In this document: in pieces, positions 4,752-11,797 of the stretch | Layout: every line of letters begins with the position of its first letter | How positions within the stretch are numbered: position 1 is the stretch's first letter | DNA from: Candidatus Cloacimonadota bacterium | Lineage (GTDB): Bacteria > Cloacimonadota > Cloacimonadia > Cloacimonadales > Cloacimonadaceae | Length of the DNA stretch: 16,015 nt | Direction: 5' to 3' | NCBI GenBank assembly: GCA_023230025.1 | Contig: JALNYD010000036.1 | Span: 1 to 16,015 of the forward strand | Notes under the pieces: generated by a model | Database searches by the model: none | Told to the model about the DNA's origin: nothing | The model's input: only the letters and a program-made list of their open reading frames with translations | Translations under genes and position numbers: made by a program

Positions 4752-5840
4752 ATGAACTACAAGTTGAAACACACCCGGCACATAGTAACTCTATTCATCA
4801 TCATCCCCGCGTTGGTGCTGATTACGACTGTCGTATTCATTGCGTTGAAGCAGAATTTGTTTGAAAAGCGTTTTCATTATCACAGCAGCCTGGAAAATGC
4901 CCTGGGGATATCCACGCAAACCCCTGTGTTGTATAAAGGTTTCGAGATTGGTCGAATCCATAGTTTTGAGCTCAATGAAGATGGCAGGATTCTGCTGGAT
5001 TTCTATGTATTAAAGCGTTATCAACCCAATATGGTAGAATCCAGCGTGCTATATCGCACCACCAATCCGATTACCAGCAAGACCACCCTGGAATATGTCC
5101 GCAGTCCCGAGGCAAAGGAATTGTTGAAAGAAGGGGCTCACATCCCCTCCACGGATTTTGCTGAAGGCAGAGCCTTGCTGAGAACTTATCTGCCCAAAGC
5201 CAGCGATCCCATTGCAGCGATCATTGAAAACATTGAAACGCTCACCCGGGAGCTGAATCTGGATAACAATGCGGACAAGGGTTCATTGATGCGCATTTTG
5301 GTATCGGTGGCGGATCTATCGCAGAAAGCGGATAACACCTTGGATCTGCTGAATGCCAATCTGAACCAGATGAACACCTTGATATCAAATCTCAACAGCG
5401 ATCACAATCCCGATGATGGAGTGATCCTGAGAATCCTGAATAATGTAGCCGATCTGAGTGAAAGTGTGAACGGTCAAACCGAGGAAATGGAAAGGCTTTT
5501 AGCCACTATCAATCGTGCTGCAGATAACTATGCCGATCCAGATAGTCTGATCATCAAGATGCTGGATCCCCAAGGTGATATGATTATCAATCCCTTGAGC
5601 AGCACACTGTACAACCTCAGCGCATCCCTGAAGAGTTTGGAATTGATCCTGGCCAGTCTTTCCCGCTCCAATCCAGAGCTAATGCTGATGATCAATAACC
5701 TGAACGAGACTTTGGGCAAAGCCTCAAAGACTCTGGATGGATTGAACAACAATCCGCTTATCCGTAAAGGCATTCCGGAATCCAGAATCAAGGCTTTTGC
5801 CCCCAATGGACGAATCGAGGAGTTGCCCGATGGCGAATAG
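4752..5840 (+). CDS. mlaD: MlaD-like MCE-domain protein
   Basis: Membrane-anchored substrate-binding subunit of the Mla-type lipid transporter. I choose the ATG at 4752 (362 residues), with GGGA at 4742-4745 upstream, over a TTG at 4740. Residues 11-33 are one transmembrane helix, placing the rest in the periplasm. The MCE domain follows (about 38-115): 'LGISTQTPVLYKGFEIGRI' matches the family's 'G...G.pV.y.G..VG.V' and 'TNPITSKTTLEYVR' its last strands. The long C-terminal part (about 135-340) is helical and coiled-coil-like, with a repeated unit starting near residues 175, 221 and 262 ('G..(M/L)RIL..VADLS'). Such helices can form the hydrophobic tunnel of MCE hexamers. It overlaps the next gene by 11 nt. 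Confidence 0.87.
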   Translation: MNYKLKHTRHIVTLFIIIPALVLITTVVFIALKQNLFEKRFHYHSSLENALGISTQTPVLYKGFEIGRIHSFELNEDGRILLDFYVLKRYQPNMVESSVLYRTTNPITSKTTLEYVRSPEAKELLKEGAHIPSTDFAEGRALLRTYLPKASDPIAAIIENIETLTRELNLDNNADKGSLMRILVSVADLSQKADNTLDLLNANLNQMNTLISNLNSDHNPDDGVILRILNNVADLSESVNGQTEEMERLLATINRAADNYADPDSLIIKMLDPQGDMIINPLSSTLYNLSASLKSLELILASLSRSNPELMLMINNLNETLGKASKTLDGLNNNPLIRKGIPESRIKAFAPNGRIEELPDGE

Positions 5841-6690
5841 ACTGTTGGTGCTATTTCTCCTGATTGGGCTTTGCGCATGTTCCAGACCCCAAAAAGTCTT
5901 GCAACCTCCAGCCCGGGTAGCTGCAGATGCAACGCTTAGTCTGGCTCAATCGCTGGAGTTAAAACAGCGCTGGCAGGATGCAATCCAGACCTACCGCAGT
6001 GCAGCATCTCAATATGAAGCCTTTGGCGAGATCAGAGGTCAGGTTTATGCCTATGCAGGTCTAGCCAGAATTGCCTATCAGAATGCAGAATCTGAGGATT
6101 TTGACAGCTATCGGGAGCAGATACGGCTGCTGATCGAGCTGGGTGATCCTCCCAGTCAATATATAGCCGACCTGTTGGATATTTATTTGCTGGAAAGTCA
6201 GGGTGATTATGCGGGGATACTCCGGATTGCAGAAGACTCTTATGAATATCCCCTGCACATCCGAATGCAAATGCTAAGCCACAGATTGCAATCCGAATCC
6301 TATCTGAATCCCGGCTACACCAGCACCTCATACTCTGATCTGCAGCGACTCTCAAATCGATATCGCAGATTGTTGAAAAAGGATTTTTCAGCAGATCCCA
6401 CTGTGCTGGCCAATGCAAATTACGCAATGGCTTATTACAATTATTTACACAGGCAATATAACGAAGCTCTGCGGCGTATTGATGCAGCCATTGATCTGGA
6501 CTACCGTTATGAGAACTTTGGCGGTCTGGGCTCTGCTTATTGGTTACGCGGAAAAATCCGGGAAGCAATCGGGGAACCCACTTTGGCTCTGCATGACTAT
6601 GTGAAGGCCAAGCACATCTTCAACCATTATCAGGATCCGGAGATGCAGAAACAGGTAGAATCTGCAATCACACGGCTACAAGGAGATTAA
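5830..6690 (+). CDS. TPR-like lipoprotein of the Mla-like operon
   Basis: A 286-residue lipoprotein: a short signal with lipobox L14-C15-A16-C17 followed by helical repeats. The ATG at 5830 is chosen over an upstream ATG at 5797 because GAGGAG (5817-5822) sits 7 nt before it and it gives a clean signal peptide. The repeats look tetratricopeptide-like, for example 'LELKQRWQDAIQTYRSAASQYEAFG' near the N-terminus and the paired helices 'AMAYYNYLHRQYNEALRRIDAAIDLD' and 'AYWLRGKIREAIGEPTLALHDYVKA' near the C-terminus. TPR proteins act as scaffolds, so it may anchor the MCE complex to a partner at the membrane. That role is inferred only from the operon. I do not recognise a specific family, and it is not MlaC or MlaA. 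Confidence 0.75.
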   Translation: MANRLLVLFLLIGLCACSRPQKVLQPPARVAADATLSLAQSLELKQRWQDAIQTYRSAASQYEAFGEIRGQVYAYAGLARIAYQNAESEDFDSYREQIRLLIELGDPPSQYIADLLDIYLLESQGDYAGILRIAEDSYEYPLHIRMQMLSHRLQSESYLNPGYTSTSYSDLQRLSNRYRRLLKKDFSADPTVLANANYAMAYYNYLHRQYNEALRRIDAAIDLDYRYENFGGLGSAYWLRGKIREAIGEPTLALHDYVKAKHIFNHYQDPEMQKQVESAITRLQGD

Positions 6691-6692
6691 AT

Positions 6693-7457
6693 ATGAATAT
6701 GCAAGGTAAAAAAGCCCTGATCCTGGGGATCGCCAATCGGCATAGTATTGCCTATGGGATCGCCAAAGCGCTTAAAGATCAAAATGTGGATTTAGCAATC
6801 TCCTATGCATCTCCCACATTGGCAAAACGGGTGCATCCCATAGCTGAGGAACTGGGTGTTGATCTGCTCTACGAATGTGATCTCAGCAAGGATTATGACA
6901 TCAAAAATATGATCAGCCTTTTAGCCGAGGATTGGGATCAAATAGATTATATCGTTCACAGCGTGGCATATGCACCATCAAGTGAACTGAACATTCCCTT
7001 TCACCATACCAGCCGGCATGGATTCATCACCGCCATGGACGTTTCTGTGTATTCACTGCTGGCCGTGCTGCGAGAGGCTGAAGTGCTTTTGCATCCGGGC
7101 TCTGCAGCCATCACCATGACATATTATGGGGCTCAGAAGGTAGTGCCAAATTATGGGGTGATGGGAATTGCCAAAGCAGCATTGGAAGCTTCAGTGCGCT
7201 ATCTGGCGCACAGCATGGGTGAAAAAGGAGTGCGGGTGAATGCCATTTCTGCAGGCCCCATACGCACCTTATCATCATCGGCAATTGGAGGCATAGCACA
7301 GATGCAGCGCAGAATCGAGAAGACTGCGCCGCTATCCAGAAACATTGAACAGGAGGATATCGCTAAAACAGCCCTGTATCTGCTCTCTGATCTTGCTTCG
7401 GGAGTAACCGGAGACATCATTTACGTGGATGCAGGAAGCTCAATTATGGCATATTAA
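6693..7457 (+). CDS. fabI: Enoyl-[acyl-carrier-protein] reductase (NADH), FabI
   Basis: Reduces trans-2-enoyl-ACP to acyl-ACP, the last step of each fatty-acid elongation cycle, in the cytoplasm. The 254 residues fit FabI. The dinucleotide-binding start 'LILGIANRHSIAYGIAKAL' has the divergent FabI form (G-I-A-x-x-x-S-I-A) rather than the usual GxxxGxG of short-chain dehydrogenases. The catalytic pattern Y-x6-K is Y154...K161, with Y144 ten residues before it as in FabI. 'ALEASVRYLAHSMGEKGVRV' followed by 'NAISAGPIRTL' matches the substrate-loop side. AGGAG upstream gives a good ribosome binding site with 7-nt spacing. It lies 2 nt after the lipoprotein gene and overlaps the next gene by 1 nt, so it is co-transcribed with the lipid transporter. 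Confidence 0.95.
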   Translation: MNMQGKKALILGIANRHSIAYGIAKALKDQNVDLAISYASPTLAKRVHPIAEELGVDLLYECDLSKDYDIKNMISLLAEDWDQIDYIVHSVAYAPSSELNIPFHHTSRHGFITAMDVSVYSLLAVLREAEVLLHPGSAAITMTYYGAQKVVPNYGVMGIAKAALEASVRYLAHSMGEKGVRVNAISAGPIRTLSSSAIGGIAQMQRRIEKTAPLSRNIEQEDIAKTALYLLSDLASGVTGDIIYVDAGSSIMAY

Positions 7458-8722
7458 TGAGTATGAAACTATTTGAAAACGCCTCCCTTCCAACCAGTTC
7501 TAATGCCCTGAAACGGGTGAATGTATTATTTGATACCCAAATCATCAAGATTTCCAGTGATCCCATCCTGAGTGAAGAGGATCCCCAGGTGATTGATCTC
7601 AAGGGGAAAATCCTGCTGCCTGGTGCAGTGGATCCCCATGTGCACATTCTGGGCAAAAAGCAAGCCATGCCCGATGCCATCCGCAATGCCACCCAAAAGG
7701 CCATCAGCGGAGGCTGGACCACACTGGCAGAAATGAGCTATCACAGCGAAGTTCCCATTTTCAGCAAGCAAGACCTTGGCAAGATGATTGCCTTAATCGC
7801 AGAAAATGCAGCTTGTGATATGGCTCTCTGGGGCAACGTTGACATCCTGGATTATCCCTATCATGCTGAAGCCGCTCAGGAGCTTTGGACCAAAGGCGTG
7901 GTAGGTATAGCGCTGATGGCCCCATCCCCCAATGCAAAGATCCAGGAACTTTCCTTTACGGAAATGATGGATTTGTTTATGGATATCTATGAAAGTGATA
8001 CGGAGTTTGCCTTTCAGGGTTATGACTTTGAAGCTCACGATAGCTATACAATTGGTTCCCAAATGGATGGGATCAAAAAGATCTTGCGCAGAATGCAGGA
8101 AAACCCGATCCACATTCCCCGCATATCTCACTTCCCGGTGATTGAGTTTATCAATACAATTTCCAAACGCAGCGATATCTCCTTTGCGATCAGCATGCAG
8201 GATCTGATGTACCTATTGGAGCCAGAATATTTCAGCTCTCCCTGGAATACAGATTTTGCCGAATATAAAGATCTGCTATTTGAACTGCTAAGGACAAATA
8301 AGATTTACCTGCTTTCAAACGCCACCGGGTTGCCGGATGGAGATTGCGAGCTGTTTCAAGGCAGCAGCCCAGAGCTGATGAGCCACAGTTACCATTGGGT
8401 GCTGTCCCAGCTTTGGAAACGCCGAAAGATTCCCCTGGCCACTTGCATCAAGATGACCAGTGAAAACGCCGCCAAACGTCTGGGGATATATCCTCAGAAG
8501 GGATGTCTGGAAGCTGGATCGGATGCAGATTTTGTAATTTACGATCCTGAGGGAAATCAGAACATCATCAGTTCAAACGGCAGCAATATGGAACTGATTG
8601 GCAAGATCGATAGCGTGTATCTGCGCGGTGAATTATGGGAAGCTGGACAAGCACCTGCGGGCAGTTTTATCGCTCGTAGAAATAGTCCCAAGCGACGCCA
8701 TAACAACAGCACCTGGATTTAA
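7457..8722 (+). CDS. Dihydroorotase-like amidohydrolase, probably inactive
   Basis: A 421-residue member of the dihydroorotase/allantoinase group. Family landmarks are 'KGKILLPGAVDPHVHILG' (50-66, with metal-binding H61-x-H63), 'AISGGWTTLAEM' (82-93, the usual GG.TT...M) and 'TSENAAKRLGIYPQKGCLEAGSDADFVIYDP' (334-364) near the end. Other metal and catalytic positions have changed. The segment that should carry the carboxylated Lys reads GIALMAP (150-156) with no Lys. The HaEd motif reads FQGYD. His225 is kept, but the PHHL motif is MQDL (248-251). The DHAP motif with the catalytic Asp reads SNATG (N288). It is therefore likely a non-catalytic homologue, like the pseudo-dihydroorotases known as partners of aspartate transcarbamoylase, or an enzyme of another chemistry. 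It starts within the fabI stop (TAATG). Its link to lipid genes is unexplained. Confidence 0.75.
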   Translation: MSMKLFENASLPTSSNALKRVNVLFDTQIIKISSDPILSEEDPQVIDLKGKILLPGAVDPHVHILGKKQAMPDAIRNATQKAISGGWTTLAEMSYHSEVPIFSKQDLGKMIALIAENAACDMALWGNVDILDYPYHAEAAQELWTKGVVGIALMAPSPNAKIQELSFTEMMDLFMDIYESDTEFAFQGYDFEAHDSYTIGSQMDGIKKILRRMQENPIHIPRISHFPVIEFINTISKRSDISFAISMQDLMYLLEPEYFSSPWNTDFAEYKDLLFELLRTNKIYLLSNATGLPDGDCELFQGSSPELMSHSYHWVLSQLWKRRKIPLATCIKMTSENAAKRLGIYPQKGCLEAGSDADFVIYDPEGNQNIISSNGSNMELIGKIDSVYLRGELWEAGQAPAGSFIARRNSPKRRHNNSTWI

Positions 8723-8742
8723 AACGATAAGGATATAAACGA

Positions 8743-10071
8743 ATGAATGAAACACTTGAGTACCTGAAAGCGGCTCTGGATAAGCATCCAGGCTTGAAGT
8801 ATGAGCTGGAACTCAGCTTTTGGCAAACCGACTTTCTCCGCTTTTACCAAAGCCAGACAAACTATAATATCAGCAAGGATATGCACGCTTTAAATGCTAC
8901 TATCTACAAAGGCAAAAGATCATATAGCTTTGATATTGACGCTCCCAGCATTGATAAGGTTGATAAAGCCTTGCAGGACGCATTGCAGATTATAGATTCT
9001 TTGCCGGAGGATCCTGATTTTGTGGATCTGGAAACCGATCTCAGTATGGCTGAAGCGCGTCAGATCACAAACAACATCGAAGCCATTCCCCTGAACCAGA
9101 AGACGGAGATACTTACCTCATTGGCTCAAAGCGCCAGCGAACATGATTTTGAACTGTATGGCACCTTCATCTGCAACTACAGCGGATATCGGATGATCAA
9201 CAGCAATAAGATTGACAAATCCACCGCTCAATCGCCTATCTATCTTGAGGTGAAGGCAGTGCATAATAGCTCTCAGGTCACCGTTCTGGAAACCTTTGGG
9301 GGAGATAATTTCAAGCTCTTTGATCTGGAGGCCTTCCGCAGCCGCCTGCTTACCAAGATAGCCTATACCAATAATCCGGTGATCGATGTAGAACCAGGTG
9401 AATATGAGGTGATTCTCGCCCCTCGCTGTGTGGCGGAGTTTTCGCAATATCTGGCTTATGCCATGCATGCGCGCTCTTTGGATCAACACAGCAGCTATTT
9501 TGAAGGGAAAATCGACCGCAAGGTCTTTCCAGAGTGGATAAACATCAGCGATGATCCCACTGATCCTGAAATGATCCGCAAGGATTACGGCTCTAATGCT
9601 CACATCTATCGTCCCCTCAAGCTGATTGAGCATGGCTATTTCCGCAACTTCCTTTGTAATCAATACTATCACCACAAGCTGGGACTGCCCAAGAATGGAA
9701 ATACTGCCAGTTGCTTGAAGATCGCTCCCGGAAACTCCAAATTGGATGACATGATCTCCAGGGTCAAAAAGGGATTATACATCTCCAGCCTGCATTATAT
9801 GAATATGATCAATGCCAAGCAAACTTCTCTGACCGGGCTAACGCGGGATGGCACTTTCCTGATTGAAGATGGCAAGATCAGTGCCGTAGTGAACAACCTG
9901 CGTTTCACCGAAAAGATTTCTCGCATCCTTGAAAACGTTATTGAGCTGGAAGATACTGCTTACACGATTCCATTCTCGGATAATTATGCCAACTTCGATG
10001 TTGATACCGTGAAAGCACCTCACGCCAGAGTGCGTAATTTTAACATAACATCATCCACCAAGACCATTTAG
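8743..10071 (+). CDS. tldE: TldE/PmbA-family protein, partner of TldD
   Basis: Non-catalytic half of the TldD/TldE heterodimeric metalloprotease, which degrades unfolded peptides and matures modified peptides such as microcins. The 442 residues lack the HExxxH zinc motif, as expected for TldE. Family landmarks are 'PGEYEVILAPRCVAEF' (from about 218), the strand 'LKLIEHGYFRNFLCNQYYHHKLG', and 'LTRDGTFLIEDGKISAVVNNLRFTE' (from about 366), the conserved closing part. AAGGA at 8729-8733 lies 9 nt before the ATG. Directly followed by tldD with a 12-nt gap, the classic pair. A second, more divergent TldD-type origin cannot be excluded. Confidence 0.85.
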   Translation: MNETLEYLKAALDKHPGLKYELELSFWQTDFLRFYQSQTNYNISKDMHALNATIYKGKRSYSFDIDAPSIDKVDKALQDALQIIDSLPEDPDFVDLETDLSMAEARQITNNIEAIPLNQKTEILTSLAQSASEHDFELYGTFICNYSGYRMINSNKIDKSTAQSPIYLEVKAVHNSSQVTVLETFGGDNFKLFDLEAFRSRLLTKIAYTNNPVIDVEPGEYEVILAPRCVAEFSQYLAYAMHARSLDQHSSYFEGKIDRKVFPEWINISDDPTDPEMIRKDYGSNAHIYRPLKLIEHGYFRNFLCNQYYHHKLGLPKNGNTASCLKIAPGNSKLDDMISRVKKGLYISSLHYMNMINAKQTSLTGLTRDGTFLIEDGKISAVVNNLRFTEKISRILENVIELEDTAYTIPFSDNYANFDVDTVKAPHARVRNFNITSSTKTI

Positions 10072-10083
10072 GATATATCAGAT

Positions 10084-11523
10084 ATGGAACAGAAAATCAA
10101 AAGCATTATCGCCAGATTGGACAGCTCAGAGATCGCCTTTGCGGATGTACGCATTACTAATACAGATTATGAAGCCATCGGCTTTGAAAATGGCAGTTTG
10201 AAACATTATGGCAATTCTGCCGGATCTCCGGCAATCGGAATCCGGGTATTGATCAATGGTTGCTTTGGCTTTGCCGGATCCAAGGATCTCAGCGAAGCAT
10301 CAGTGGCACGTTTGATCACCAAGGCAAAGAACAACGCCATCCATGGTGCTCTTTTCCAAAAAGAGAAGCTCAGCTTTCCCCCCTTGCCTGCCAGCATCTG
10401 TGAATACATTCATCAGCCTCAGATCGATCCCTTCACGATGTCCAAAGCAGATAAGATGGATTACCTGAACAAGCTCGCCAATGCCATCAAACCGGCAGGA
10501 AAGATAGTTCATTCCTATGTGATGGCAGAGTTTGAGCGGCAGGAAAAGTATTATGCAAATACCGAAGGCAGTTATAGCCATACAGTGGTTTACAACACTC
10601 TGCCTGTGATGGGAGTGATTTCTGCCGATAGCGGGCAAATCCAAAGTCGCACCTGGCCAGGTCACATGAGCGCTGCCAGAGCAGGATTCGAGCTGTTTTA
10701 TCAACACCAGTTTGGAGAAAACACTCAGCGCATCATCCAGGAAGCTACCGACCTGCTTGATGCTCCAGAGATCGACGAAGACCGCGCAGATATCATCATT
10801 GGTGGTGGCCATCTGGCCCTTCAGCTTCATGAATCTGTGGGGCACGCCACGGAGGCTGACCGCATCTTTGGTCAGGAAATCTCCTATGCTGGAAAGACCT
10901 TTGTCAAGCCCGATATGCTGGGTAGATTCCACTATGGTTCCGAGATTCTGAATATCTACAGTGATAGCACCGATCCGCGAGGAATGGGTTATCACCCCAT
11001 GGATGATGAAGGAGTTCCGGGGCGCAAGGTGGATATCATCAAAAACGGCATTCTGGTGGATCAGCAAACTTCCCGCCATATTGCTCACAAACTGGGTTTA
11101 CAGCCCTCCTCAAACATGAAGGCTGCCTTTGCAGATGATTTCCCGCTGGTGCGGATGACCAATCTGTGTATTGCTCCCGGAAAGGGCAGTCTGGATGAAC
11201 TGATCAGGAATACAGAGCATGGTTACTACCTGGATTTCACCAAGACCTGGAGTATTGACGATAATCGCAACAATTTCCAGTTTACAACTGAGATAGGATA
11301 TCGCATTGACAATGGTAAAATCACTGGCCTGGTAAAAGAACCCACCTATTATGGCATTACCCCAGAGTTTTGGAATGCCTGCGATGCCATTTGCGGAGAA
11401 GAAGAATGGGCATACCACTCCACCTTCCACTGTGGTAAAGGTGAACCAGGGCAGATCATGCGCCTCTCCCATGGAGTAGCTCCTGCCAGATTCAAGAATA
11501 TCAACGTTAGCGTGAAGTTATAG
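10084..11523 (+). CDS. tldD: TldD metalloprotease
   Basis: Zinc-dependent subunit of the TldD/TldE peptidase. The 479 residues carry the diagnostic HExxxH motif as H249-E-S-V-G-H254 within 'GGGHLALQLHESVGHATEAD'. The third zinc ligand is probably Cys450 in 'FHCGKGEPGQ'. 'GEVPGRKV'-type and 'RMTNLCIAPG' segments are also as in the family (here DDEGVPGRKV at 308-316 and 357-366). The ribosome binding site TAGGAT overlaps the tldE stop codon, showing translation coupling. It is the last gene of the run beginning at 3286. Its last 17 bp overlap the convergent DUF3795-type gene, and no terminator is visible. Confidence 0.93.
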   Translation: MEQKIKSIIARLDSSEIAFADVRITNTDYEAIGFENGSLKHYGNSAGSPAIGIRVLINGCFGFAGSKDLSEASVARLITKAKNNAIHGALFQKEKLSFPPLPASICEYIHQPQIDPFTMSKADKMDYLNKLANAIKPAGKIVHSYVMAEFERQEKYYANTEGSYSHTVVYNTLPVMGVISADSGQIQSRTWPGHMSAARAGFELFYQHQFGENTQRIIQEATDLLDAPEIDEDRADIIIGGGHLALQLHESVGHATEADRIFGQEISYAGKTFVKPDMLGRFHYGSEILNIYSDSTDPRGMGYHPMDDEGVPGRKVDIIKNGILVDQQTSRHIAHKLGLQPSSNMKAAFADDFPLVRMTNLCIAPGKGSLDELIRNTEHGYYLDFTKTWSIDDNRNNFQFTTEIGYRIDNGKITGLVKEPTYYGITPEFWNACDAICGEEEWAYHSTFHCGKGEPGQIMRLSHGVAPARFKNINVSVKL

Positions 11524-11797
11524 CGCTCAAGTTCCGGAGTCTCGATGCCAGATCTGCGGCAAAAGCCTCATCGCTGGCATCGGGATTGCGGGTTGAATAC
11601 CATATCTCACAAGGCGCTAAACCGCATTCTGCACAAGTTTCAAAGCCCTTCTTTACTACACAGGCGTAGATCGGGCAATGACTGCTGCCATAGAACTCAG
11701 CCCAGCTTACCCGACCCTCCAGCTCGTTGCACCCCGCACATTCAGTTCCAAAGGCCCTGCAATCACTTGCGCAAATCACACCGCATTTACTGATCAT
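11507..11797 (-). CDS. DUF3795-type cysteine-rich protein
   Basis: A 96-residue small protein with about ten cysteines in the order typical of DUF3795: 'MISKCGVICASDC', 'ECAGC', 'CPIYACVVKKG', 'CAECGLAPC'. The clustered Cys residues suggest zinc or Fe-S binding; the function of the family is unknown. I choose the ATG at 11797 over 11809 because GAGGA (11807-11803 on this strand) sits 5 nt before it and family members usually begin with MIS.CG. It overlaps the end of the kinase gene by 11 nt, so it is translationally coupled to it. Its 3' end overlaps the tldD 3' end by 17 bp on the opposite strand. Confidence 0.8.
   Translation of the reverse strand: MISKCGVICASDCRAFGTECAGCNELEGRVSWAEFYGSSHCPIYACVVKKGFETCAECGLAPCEIWYSTRNPDASDEAFAADLASRLRNLSAITSR

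Noticed and set aside
5797..5829. ATG at 5797 as the start of the TPR-like lipoprotein
   Set aside because: It would add a polar, acidic stretch before the signal peptide, while the ATG at 5830 has GAGGAG 7 nt upstream.
10300..11088. A 262-codon open frame on the minus strand within tldD
   Set aside because: It is antisense to a gene with unmistakable TldD motifs. The product has no recognisable domain and no ribosome binding site is evident. The same holds for the long minus-strand frame at 9118-9675 within tldE.
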